Assembly (NCBI RefSeq): GCF_000341285.1
Contig: NW_005178450.1
Coordinates: 112,828-176,827 of the forward strand
Direction: 5' to 3'
DNA length: 64,000 nucleotides
Source of the DNA: Galdieria sulphuraria
Lineage: Eukaryota > Rhodophyta > Bangiophyceae > Galdieriales > Galdieriaceae
Shown here piece after piece: positions 54,292 through 64,000 of this stretch. Position numbers and translations under genes: made by a program. Under the pieces are notes generated by a model. That model made no database searches. It saw only the letters and a list, made by a program, of their open reading frames with translations, and was not told the DNA's origin. Positions within the stretch are counted from its first letter, which is position 1. Every line of letters starts with the position of its first letter.

Positions 54292-56760
54292 TCAGAGTCT
54301 AAAATTAGAAAACTCTTTAGTAATGCCAATAAGCAGTTTGGATATTACGGTGGGATCAGTTATACCCATGCGACGTAAAGAATCTTCATCGAGTCTGGAA
54401 AGCGAAACTCTGCCGAATCTTGAAAGTTTCCTAAAACAATAGGCAACTTCTTCTTCTTAGAAAAACCACAACGTTCTCTTAAGAAAGCATTCCAATCAAA
54501 TGACGAAGACAAAGAACTGGATGCTGCAACCCTTGGTTCCACTTGCATACCACTTTGAAAACTTTTCATTTGCATCCTATTCTCCTCATTGGTTCTCGGT
54601 CTTACATTTCGAGCTATACTTAAAGTAACATTCGATTGCTCAGCTTCCAAAGACGAAACATATTCATTAGACATCGACTCAAAGACAGTTTTACACCATA
54701 CTGAAAAGTCTTTTCTGAACTCTTCTCGGCTTGCCTTCCCAATTTTCCTAAAAATATCGAAATTTTCTCTTCCCAAAAATCGTTCAAGGTTCCATTGCGA
54801 AACAACTACCAATTGCAGACATGATCGACTACTTTCATTCAAAGTTGACCCAGAAGAATGTTGAGTCACAAAACCACTTGCATCTTCAACAATATTATAT
54901 TCTTCAACAGAGAAACCTACAGATCGACCATAACTAGCACAAACTCACCACAAACTGAAAACAAAGTTGAACAGATGAAGGAGATTCGTCATTCAAAACG
55001 GAAACAACTCCCTGAAAAAATTGTTCTGCTTCCATCTCAATATCTCCCTTCGAAAATTCACTTTTGTGATAAAATTTAAATGAAAATCCAACAACATAAC
55101 GGGTTTGTCCATTATGGAATACAAAATATGCATCAGCACCACTAGAATTGCCATCTTTTGGAACAAAAATACCACAACGTTGTAAAAATTCTCTATAATA
55201 GTCAGAAAATGAATCAGAGACATTTCTCAAGATGGGTATATCATTAGATTTTGTAGATTCCATAGAATAAGAAACATTGTCCTGTTCAATAAAAGAACCC
55301 TGGAAAATTCCTGGAATAGCAGAATGTACAATAGGCGAGGAACTAGAATGAAGAAAAGTTAATAAGCGAAAGCGAAAGATCTTCATAAATACAAATTCAA
55401 AGAAGACTCCTTTTGCTGTTGAAGTGTCGGGAATATAACTAAACGGAGATAAAGGAAAGAGTTCAGTAGCCTCAAGGAAAAAGTTATAGTTGCTATGAGC
55501 TCTCAATATAAAATCACAACAACCAATCTTGAATTCAGTGCCCAAATCAATCCCGTCAGTTTCACAAATTTCAGAGTAAAACCCAAAAGTTGCAACCAAG
55601 TCCATCAAATAACTTCTCGTTCCACATAAAGTAATTACAAAGTCAATTGGAAAAACTGTTCCAAGCTGATAATTCAAAAGGACAAATTGATATCGAAGAA
55701 GGGTTGCGGAATCTAGTATCTCTGGAATAATAAACGTTACCGACTCGAGTAGTAAAGAGCTAAAGACACTATCTAACAAAAGTTCCATATTTTCATCGTT
55801 GATAACAGGTTGCGATAAGTTTGAAACTTTCCCTACTAGGGCTAATAAAGTATTCCTTACAATCAACGGAATACCCCCTGTCTTCTTCTTCAACAATTCT
55901 ACGAATCGATACCGTAAATCATCAGAGGGCAATAAACAGTCCTTCAAGGACTTTCCACCATAAGTTGCCAGCTCAATATATTCGTTAATATCATGGATGT
56001 TAAAGGGATTCAACCGCAACATATGGAGACTCACACTACTGGAGCGAGCATCAGACAGGGGGGCTGAGATTTCAGCAGTCCGACCTGCCAAATAGACAAT
56101 TAACTTCCCTGTAATCAACAAATCACGCAAAACACGGAAAAAATTCCGAAAAGGTACATATTTTCGGTCAGACTCGACAAACTGTTTCGCGGCAAGTTCA
56201 CTATAGTATTTGGTGAGGTAACTCAGGTGGCTAAGTTCGTCTATCATCAAAAATAAATATCGTTTCTGAAATTGTTCGAGAAGATAATCAATAGCTCCTA
56301 CGATATCAAAATTCTTTACCGTCCTTTCAGCTATCTGAAGAGCGTCCCTATCTTTACCATTTTGTCGGTAAGCGTTCAAAATTATATTATTCATCAAAGC
56401 CTCTAGAAACCTTGGAAAAGGAGCACGAGAAAAGCTCTCTCCTAGTTCAAAGAAAACTGACAAAGTGTTTTCCGCAAAGTGTTTCCAAGAAAAAATCTTC
56501 AAATCAACTTTTCCCGATGAGCTCTTGTTGAAAACCTCCGTCTTCGTCTGCTCTTCTTCTTCGTCGGCGAATTTTTTTAAAAACTCTAAAAAATTTTCTC
56601 CAACAAAACTCTTGCCAGCTCCAAAGACCTGAGGGGAAAAGCAAGCTGCAGGACGTACAGTATTCAAGTCTCCCCCAACTCAAGAAAACTGGTAGAAATA
56701 AGTTCGAAGAATAGAATAAACATCTTCTTTTCTATCTATCAACGGTTCTCTAAAACTCAT
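54292..56760 (-). pseudogene. Archaeal-type P-loop ATPase with nuclease-like and SAM-like C-terminus, interrupted copy
   Basis: A paralogue of the gene at 58746-60858. It starts MSFREPLIDRKEDVYSIL, then meets an in-frame TGA (56680-56682) before Walker A (SPQVFGAGKSF). Walker B (YLFLMIDELSHLS) and a long helical NTPase region follow. A nuclease-like block (GADAYFVF ... VVGFSFKFYHKSEF) comes next. The frame shifts near 54934 (from QFVVS to CASYGRSVGFSVEEYN) and again near 54398. After the second shift, LDEDSLRRMGITDPTVISKL completes a SAM-like domain begun by FDWNAFLRERCGFSKKKKL. No introns repair all three lesions. The family is the archaeal-type STAND-like ATPase group known to be expanded in Galdieria. 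Confidence 0.75.
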
Positions 56761-57642
56761 TTTACACGCCACCGCCAATCCGAAATCAATTCACAACTAA
56801 TGAATAAATCAATGACCGAAAAACTTTCAGAGATGATGGAAGAGAGTGTATGTTTTATTGTTCGAGCGATTGCTTTATTTGGTGATTGGTAGAACTGATC
56901 TCGTTGACACTTCTAGACTCACAATGACAACAGAGAGAAATCAGGAATATTTTCTTGCTTGTCATAACTAGAAACTTTCTTTTACTATAGACAAGAAATA
57001 GGTTTCTATGAGTTTTTGTGGTGAATTAGATTGATGGGTACTCTTTCTATGGCTTGTATACTGTAAGAGAGTTTTTCTACTATCTTCCACACCATCTTAC
57101 ACGCAAACTCCTATATACAAGTCTAATAAGATACAAGCTTTTTGTAAGTTACACACGAAATACAGTGGGAAACAGAGAATTACAATGAATGGGAAGTCTG
57201 TTAGTGTGTAACCGGTCGTAGCACAGTTTATAAATACAAAAATATCTAAATGAATTTGGAGAAGAGTATTATGTAGACTGTCATACTGACTTATCATTAA
57301 ATACAAGCCAATATTGATGTAATAGCTACACAAGTTGTCTATCCTTTGTTCGACTTTTACCAAGTTGTGAATACGTCTTATATAAAAACATCAATAAAGG
57401 CTTCAAATATAGTAACTATAACCGTTCATTTTCCACACATCGATGCTGAAAAAAGAGCAAAAGACAGAACCAAAAAATTATTTTACTAAAGAAGAAGCCT
57501 TTCATACTTGAGTCAAGGTCGAGTAGTGTACCAACTTGAAAGCTTCAGCAATTCTCCAACTGAAAGCCACTCCATATTGAAGAACTTTTACCCAACATGA
57601 CTCTTGACTGAAAGACGTTGTAGTTCCTAAGTTATCGGTCAA
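56761..57642. other. Spacer upstream of the interrupted ATPase
   Basis: About 0.9 kb between the ATPase start and repeat copy B. It would hold the ATPase promoter. Short minus-strand frames (for example 57097-57363) show no family features. Nothing else seen. Confidence 0.4.
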
Positions 57643-58379
57643 GTGATTGTTGTGGAATGACAATACTTCAAGATTGGATATGGTTTCCTTTGACTAATTA
57701 GAAACAATTCTGTTCCACTCTCAAAGTTGTCCTTTGCAATGCAACATAAATAGAACTCCTATGTAAATAGTAATTGTCTGAAATAGAAAGTTGTATATCC
57801 GACTGTCACATGGATAGAATCATTTAAGATGTCTCTTGTACTATTAATAGTCAAACGAAATTTTTTATATCGAATATCATCTTTGCAACCGGGTTACTTT
57901 CCCTATCTAAGAGTCGGTGAGTTTTCAGTCTAATTCACTAAAACAGAGTTTGGATATATAGTGTCGTGAATACTTTTGAGATAGAGTTTGAATTGCAAAC
58001 TAAAATACTTGTTTTAGTATTTGTTCTTACCTTTGCTATATTTTCTCTTGGATCCAACAAGTTTCATATTTGTAGGAGCCATTCATATGAATTCCAAGGC
58101 TAGAAATGCAGTTTGAAAAAAACACATAAAAACGAAAGGAATCTAAACTTTTATCGAATTTCAACAAGCTAAAACTCTTTTTGAGACCGCAGTGCAGGTT
58201 CTCAAGTTAGAGGAAGCCTCAAGTTTTTGCTGCCACTCCCTTCGTTTGGTCTAAAACCGAGGAAAACTCTCTTCTATTCAGTTAACAAAAGACAGGAAGG
58301 ACAGTCCAAGTGAAATCTACAAACAACTTTTTCTGTCTCAGTCTTTGAAAATTATAGTAAAAAAGTTACTGTTCTTTTT
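57643..58379 (+). repeat. Dispersed repeat, copy B (about 735 bp)
   Basis: Second copy of the repeat at 49858-50587, same orientation, diverged by scattered substitutions and small indels. The internal hairpin (AAATACT ... AGTATTT) is conserved near 58005. It lies about 880 bp upstream of the start of the 54-57 kb ATPase copy and 366 bp downstream of the stop of the 58-61 kb copy. Confidence 0.9.
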
Positions 58380-58745
58380 TCAACAGACTAGAAAGACAAC
58401 ATAGCAGACAGTTGAAGAATGTTTTGAGATATTCTTTGGGTAACCACTTTACTAAGTATTTGGACAAGAAAGGATATTTTTCATTCTAGTTGTATCAACA
58501 TCTATGTATGTATAGTCTATTCATTTTGAATCATTGCTACAACTCTGCAATATTATTGCAAATTGACAAGTAAATCAATCTAAAACCCAAACCTATGAAA
58601 GCCAGCTACATGAAACGCTCTTTCAAGGAAGACTCAATGATGTCCAAAAGACAAGCAAGCAAGATGTAACCAAGTTCCAAACATAAAAAAAAAGAGTTTA
58701 CTTGCTCTTAAAAAGAAATCACAAAGTGAAGGATTGAGTAAAAGT
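58380..58745. other. Spacer, nothing seen
   Basis: A 366-bp interval between the repeat and the ATPase stop codon; it includes the ATPase 3' end. No gene or repeat. Confidence 0.4.
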
Positions 58746-60858
58746 CTATTGCCAACTTAAGAAACTGTTACGGATTCTATCAAGTAAATCTAATCCAAAA
58801 TCCCAAAAAGTAGGATTATCAGAAACATGAAATGCTCTTTCAAGTCCATTCAATATTTCTTCGTCAATCAGCATTTCCACATCTCTTTCACAAAGAATAA
58901 CAAGTTCACAATTATCAGGTACTTTGAAAAAATCATTTCCAATAAACATTCCACTGGAGTAACAACGACTCTGATTACCCAACTCATTAGAAACATTCAA
59001 TGATAACTTTGTACTAACGATAATAAGCATACAATGATGATAATCCACTGCACTGGATAAGACTTGATCATAAACAGGATCTAAAAATTTCTTGGCTTCA
59101 TCTATAATATCTGACCAGCCAATTCCTTCCGACTTCCAACGTCCTTTACAAGCAACTCCAACAGTAAGAACTTTGGGTTCCACAGGAGATTGTAATTGGA
59201 ATATAATATCAGGACTATGAGAAGTAGCGTCCAAAGGAATGTAAACAGTCTCTAAATAAAGTGTCTCTCGAATAATCTTATTCCATTCAGTACTGGCAAA
59301 AGTTCTTCGACTCTTGTTCGATTCACTTCTTGTTTCTCTAGAACTAACAACAGACTTCATATAGTGAATAGGTGATATTGTACTGATTGGAAGTTTCATT
59401 TGTTTCCATATCGGAGACAATTGACACAACAATTCCCTCAATTCATTTCGATTCTTTGAAGACAACATCAAAACTAGTCGTAAAGCAACAATTCCTTCAA
59501 ATACACGACACTTTGAATAAAAGAAACAATCTACTGGTTCGACATCAAGTGATCCAAGAAGTATCTTTTCCAAAGAAGATATGGAAGGGTCCTTCTTGAA
59601 GATTACAACAAATACTTTCGGAATCAGGACTTGAAAAGTATTCTCGTCAATAGGATATCGATATAATCCCATTTCAGTGACTGCATCATATAAAAAGGAC
59701 TCCGAGGTCAATATATCATCTACTTGAAACGGTATACGATAAAGAGCCATCATCAAAAGTAAATCAAAAACACTTTTTCTATCTTCGTCCAAATTCAATA
59801 TTCGTTCCACAAATGGTTCAGCACAAATTATTCGGAAATCATAGTCATTCATACAAGTCAAACATTCTTCTTTCGATATAAAAGGCTGATTTCTCACTAC
59901 CACATAATTCAAAAGCATATTCACTGCACGAGTCAACAAACCAGGAACTCCACCTGTACATTCCAATAACGAATCTGCCAATTCATTTACTGAAAATGAA
60001 GAACTACATAAGACATTACAAACCGGAACTTGAGTAGGTGTTTCAAGAAGAGTCTTTTCAAGGAATTCAACGATACTGGAAGCGTCCAAAGGTGATAAAG
60101 AAATAAAATGTAATATAACTCTTGATAGCCCAAAAGACACATAATTCTTAATACTTAAACCCTTGCTTTTCCCAACAACTATAAAAAACAAGTCGGGTTC
60201 TTTGCACAATTGACTAATGATACCGAAAAAGTCGTTGTAAGGTCGAACCACACCTTTGTCATTCTTCTCCAGTTCAAAAAAGGTTCCCTTTGTATCAAAC
60301 ACACCAACTTCATCAAATGCCAACAAAAGATATTGATCAGAAGGAATGTTTAAGATTGAACGGATTTTCTGAACCAAAGCATCAGTCCTAAGTTTCAGTT
60401 CCTTGAAACATTCGTCCGGGTCTGGTTGCGGAAGACCTGATTGCAAAAAAGCAGCCTTTACTAACAAATAGTAGACTGCCCACTTTAGGTTGCGTTCTTT
60501 CGGGTCTGTGGGCTCCAACTTCCTCAAATCCACAAAGAGCAACGAAGCCCTTTTCAGCTTCTCCAAAAAGGTTCTTCTTCAAAGGGTCCGAAGCAAAATT
60601 CGACAGAAAAGTTTCACCAAACCTTTGCACCAACTCCAAATAGGTTCGGGCAAAGGTCGTTTTGCCTGAGCCAAAGAGATGAGGGGCAAATGGTATCGTC
60701 AAGCGATAGTTGCAACTACTTGTTACACCCCTGAGTTGCTTTCGGCCTTTATGAAGATCATACAATTCTTCTGTCACTCGAAAAACATCTCTTTCACGAT
60801 CTACCACAACAGACTCAAACTTGTCCACAGCTTTCCACTTTTCATCCAAACTCGCCAT
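58746..60858 (-). CDS. Archaeal-type P-loop ATPase with PD-(D/E)XK-like domain, one apparent frameshift
   Basis: About 703 residues if one base is restored. It starts MASLDEKWKAVDKFESVVVD. Walker A is LFGSGKTTF (residues 62-70) and Walker B is QYLLLAFDEVGVFD. A sensor-type strand (FFIVVGKSKG) and a long helical region with CTGGVPGLLTRAVNM follow, as in STAND or archaeal ATPases. Near the C-terminus, SPDIIFQLQ then VLTVGVACKGRW has the Asp...x-x-Lys spacing of PD-(D/E)XK nucleases, but the acidic residue of the (D/E)XK triad is Ala. A one-base deletion in a T5 run (60565-60569) shifts the frame after KKNLF. This could be a real mutation or a homopolymer error. Unlike its paralogue it lacks the SAM-like tail. 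Its biological role is unknown. Confidence 0.75.
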
Positions 60859-62083
60859 CGCCAAAGTGAAATGAAACAATCTTCTGTTTATTTCGGAGTA
60901 CAAATATAAATAAATGAACAATTGACTGTTTGTCGGTCACAACAACAACAAGGAAAACAGTAAAGGATACCAATCCAACTTCTTCTCTTTATCAACTGAT
61001 GACTATGTCATACCCTTTATGGCTTGGACTGAGATGACTAGAACTATGGAAAAACGATCAATATGGCTTTTTCAACTATCGATATTCTTATTCTCGTATG
61101 CTAATATAATGGCAACTCTCATAGGGTACAAGAAGGATTAGAAGGAAGCCAATGTTTATTTCACAAGTTTTTTATGCTCTTTGAGAGTATAAAGCTATTA
61201 AACATGGCCCATTCTCACATAGATAAGAAAGTTTCTTTCAGAATTTTCGAGAGTAGTCATGAGAGTTCCGAGCAATATAGATTGTTCATGAAGAATTTGT
61301 TCCATAGACGTTCTCTCTAGATTTTCTGTATTTTATGGAACAGTTTTTTCGTCACCTTTGCTTCATTTCGAAACACGGAACTAGAGTATGAACCAAGTCA
61401 TTCTCTTTTGTAGTCTATTCAAAAGCTCCAGTTGAAATATTATTATTTAGTAGAAATGCAGAAACCCGCAAGCACAGCACTGCTTTATTCTCAGCAATCA
61501 TCAAATTCCTTTCTCACGATATCATGACAAGTAGCAGCTTATCACTAAAGCTACAAAAGTTGATGATAGCAAAAGACAAAAGCAAAATAAATGTACAAAG
61601 AAGGATCCAAAATATCTCGTGGTTTTATCAAATCTCAGAAACAACATTGACTCACACAAGTGTATCATCAATACTCAATTTCTGTAAGAGTCAATAACTC
61701 CTGTTTCTTTCTCCTCTGAAAATAGTGGCATTTGATACTGTGAATTCTGTTAAGAGGAGAAAAGATATTTTCAAGAAAAATTCAATTCAATCGAATTGAG
61801 TCTATTCTATCGATTCTTTTCTCGTTTCTCACATTTGAATCATAGTTGAATTCTTTCTCCTCAATAGTCGATTATACATTTGAGGTGTTTTTGAAGGTAA
61901 ACATGACTGTTTAGATTTAAAGGCTTTTGTTGCATCCTCTTGTACGATAAACTTTGTAAAAACCACAACTTTTAAAGATATACAAGAAAGCAAACTATAA
62001 AAAGTACAAAGCTGCTTTAGGAACGATATAACCCCAAGAGGGCTATTATCTCTTTCAATATAAAAAAGTAAAACTTTTAAAAG
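60859..62083. other. Gene-less stretch
   Basis: About 1.2 kb upstream of the ATPase. It must include its promoter. No open frame of interest, RNA gene or repeat is recognised. Confidence 0.4.
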
Positions 62084-62317
62084 CTATGCAAATTCAAAGA
62101 ACGATTTGTCCAGTTGAGTCACTATTCTTCTTCCAATCTCAACCATCAGCTCATTGAATAAGTGAGTCACTATACAAAAGTTCCTTGCGTTAGGCACTTG
62201 GAAGAAGACTCTTGCGAAATATAACCTGATGGGTACACTAGTAGAGGCTTCCTTTTGGATATTAGTGACAAGAATCAAAGACAACCCAACGTTTCGTATA
62301 AAAAAAGGGTCTATCAA
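62084..62317 (-). pseudogene. C-terminal fragment of an archaeal-type ATPase relative
   Basis: A 77-codon minus-strand frame resembles the extreme C-terminal block of the ATPase at 58746-60858. LSLILVTNIQKEAS matches CMLIIVSTKLSLNVSN in pattern; FFQVPNARNFCIVTHLFNEL matches FFKVPDNCELVILCERDVEM; MVEIGRRIV matches LIDEEIL. No upstream nuclease or ATPase part was found next to it. It is probably a truncated relic of a fourth copy. The similarity is by eye over about 60 residues, so moderate certainty only. Confidence 0.45.
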
Positions 62318-64000
62318 TAGAAGGAATGTTCATTTCTACTAGGGACAAGTCAAACTTGAAAAAGAAAAGAAACGCCGTTTTATCCAAGTTGCTCTACAAA
62401 GAATAAAAATGTCGTCAACTCGCAAACAATATTCAGCAGAATAAGATAAAACAAGTTATCTGATTCCTCTGCAAAGTCAAATCTCAAATTGATATTGTGA
62501 TTGTTATCCAAACCGGTAAAGGTCTTGTTCTTTTAAATACATTGGATCAATTTCGTCTACTAGTGAAGAAAAGAATATAAACGTAGAAATAATGGAAAAA
62601 TAAGAATCTTTCATCTCTTCTTGGCAAAGTAAAAAAGAAAGGTGAATCTTGAAATATATGTGCAAGGAGAACCAAAAGCATCACCACTCTTACTGTTGTT
62701 ATACCAGTCAAAACTCTCTACAAGTTCTTTATGTAGAGAACAAACCAAGACCCTTGAAACGTTTGAAGCTCGATCCTCCTTATCGTAAGTAGTTTATGTA
62801 CGAATTTGTGTATAGTCAAAAGTATTCCCAACCTTTGAACAGTTTTTTGTTGTAGCCTTGTCCTCTGTATACTTTCCAATTCTAGAGTTAAATATACGAT
62901 TTAGTCTTCTTTATAACTCGTAATCGAACAAAGATTGTTCCTTGAGCGTAATTTGCATAGAAGGAAAGGTTCTATCTCTCACAATGCAAGCCAAACAGAG
63001 TAAATGTCAGTGAAATTGGAAAATGACCATTTTACATCTTTAAGGAGTTTTCCTTAATTTTGAGTGACCAACAAAGAAAGGTTCTCAGATCGAGAACGAG
63101 TCAAAAGCTGGTTGTAGCAAAACCCGTTCTTGATTTGTTATCAAAATAGGCTCACAAGTAGTTTGAAATTTACCTTGCAGAGACAAGATTGATCAAACTC
63201 AACTCTGTTAAAAGGCTACAGTGTCGCTAGGGAGTTGAGAGGACCTTTGTTACGACACTGTTCTTCTCGTTTCACAACAATACTGAGACGTGAGATTGAT
63301 TGTATCTAGCACACTTAGTGTTCCAGAACCTTTTTAAATATCTCCAAGTGGAATATTTTCTTTCATAAAACTCACTAGTCACTTAAAATAATATATCTCC
63401 AGTGAAAGGAGACAATACAAAGCAATCCTTCTCATAACAATCCAATTAGAAATGAACACAATGGTTTGATTGTTGGATAAAAGGGAAGGCTCAGTGAGTG
63501 TTGTCAAGGCTGTGGACCTGATTCAAGTTTGCTAGTGAAACTTTTCAGACTTTAATTGCTAAAACGAATTCGTCGTTCGTTTTAGTTGGACAAGTGAATT
63601 TCTATTATCTACGTTTCTTTTTAAGCCCTTCAAATGTTTCTTTTAGAACAGTCCATCGATTCCTGAGCTCTGAGTTCCGTGTAGACTGTAGTTTCTTTTT
63701 AGTATGTACAAATTTTATTATCTCTTTGGAGTTTATATACTTTATGCAACACTTCTTGTTATTTCACTTCTGGTCTTGTATGGAAATTTGAGATAAGCGT
63801 TGTCGAGAAGAGAGCAAAGACAAAGGAATACAAGCTGTCGTTGAGTGTTGGTAGATTAATCAATTAGTTGTTTCACAAGTTTGTTTATTTCTATCGATAA
63901 TTGTTTCAGAGCAGTTTTGCGTATGTATTAGCAGTTGACAGTCTAATCTTGTAGTCTGTTGTTGAGAAACAGTCTTTGGGTTGATATTTCCAAGATATTC
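62318..64000. other. Gene-less right end
   Basis: About 1.7 kb with no supported gene. A 65-codon plus-strand frame at 63594-63791 is hydrophobic and shows no family features. More diverged ATPase relics could be hidden here, but I cannot support any. Confidence 0.4.

Noticed and set aside
48087-64000. CRISPR array, bacterial operon or plasmid origin in the gene-poor part
   Set aside because: No regularly spaced short repeats, no ribosome-binding-site-linked gene sets and no iterons; flanking DNA is clearly eukaryotic nuclear.

Overview
The window is nuclear DNA of a compact, intron-bearing unicellular eukaryote. It most resembles a cyanidiophyte red alga of the Galdieria type. The evidence is about 50 very short introns (mostly 40-70 nt, GTAAGT-like donors), near-absent intergenic space, A+T-rich DNA, plastid-type nuclear genes (ClpP with a transit-like leader, an HCF107/Mbb1-like repeat protein, a DnaJ-type zinc-finger protein), and a decaying family of archaeal-type P-loop ATPases, a family known to be expanded in Galdieria. 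Species assignment is inference.

Region 1 (1-48 kb) is dense housekeeping sequence with genes alternating between strands. From the left: eIF2B-epsilon (cut by the edge), a giant VPS13 lipid-transfer protein, a small RRM protein, proteasome lid subunit RPN12, mitochondrial ribosomal protein uL22, a hotdog thioesterase, an unknown protein, a SANT-like protein with a duplicated domain, SNARE VTI1, 2-oxoglutarate dehydrogenase E2 with two lipoyl domains, glutaminyl-tRNA synthetase, a nine-exon glycolipid-transfer-like protein, a TPR/HAT-repeat RNA factor, an organelle-type DEAD-box helicase, Fe-S targeting factor CIAO2, signal peptidase subunit SPC25, an R2R3 MYB factor, histone acetyltransferase HAT1, a TMEM62-like metallophosphatase, an aldo/keto reductase, a NIPA-type magnesium transporter, ESCRT-III CHMP5/VPS60, plastid-type ClpP, eIF5B, a membrane protein and a DnaJ-type zinc-finger protein. 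Neighbours are unrelated in function. Packing is extreme: ClpP and eIF5B start codons overlap inside one CATG, and the CIAO2 and SPC25 stop codons overlap.

Region 2 (48-64 kb) is gene-poor. It holds one intact secreted glycine-rich protein gene and four copies or fragments, all on the minus strand, of a P-loop ATPase family with a nuclease-like C-terminal domain. One copy is nearly intact (a single frameshift), one has a stop and two frameshifts, and two are relics. A dispersed repeat of about 730 bp occurs twice. This block reads as a nursery and graveyard of a fast-turnover gene family, possibly subtelomeric, and is the most interesting part of the window.

Exon structures were built by hand from splice signals, reading-phase continuity and family similarity. 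Every intact, complete spliced model gives a length divisible by three.
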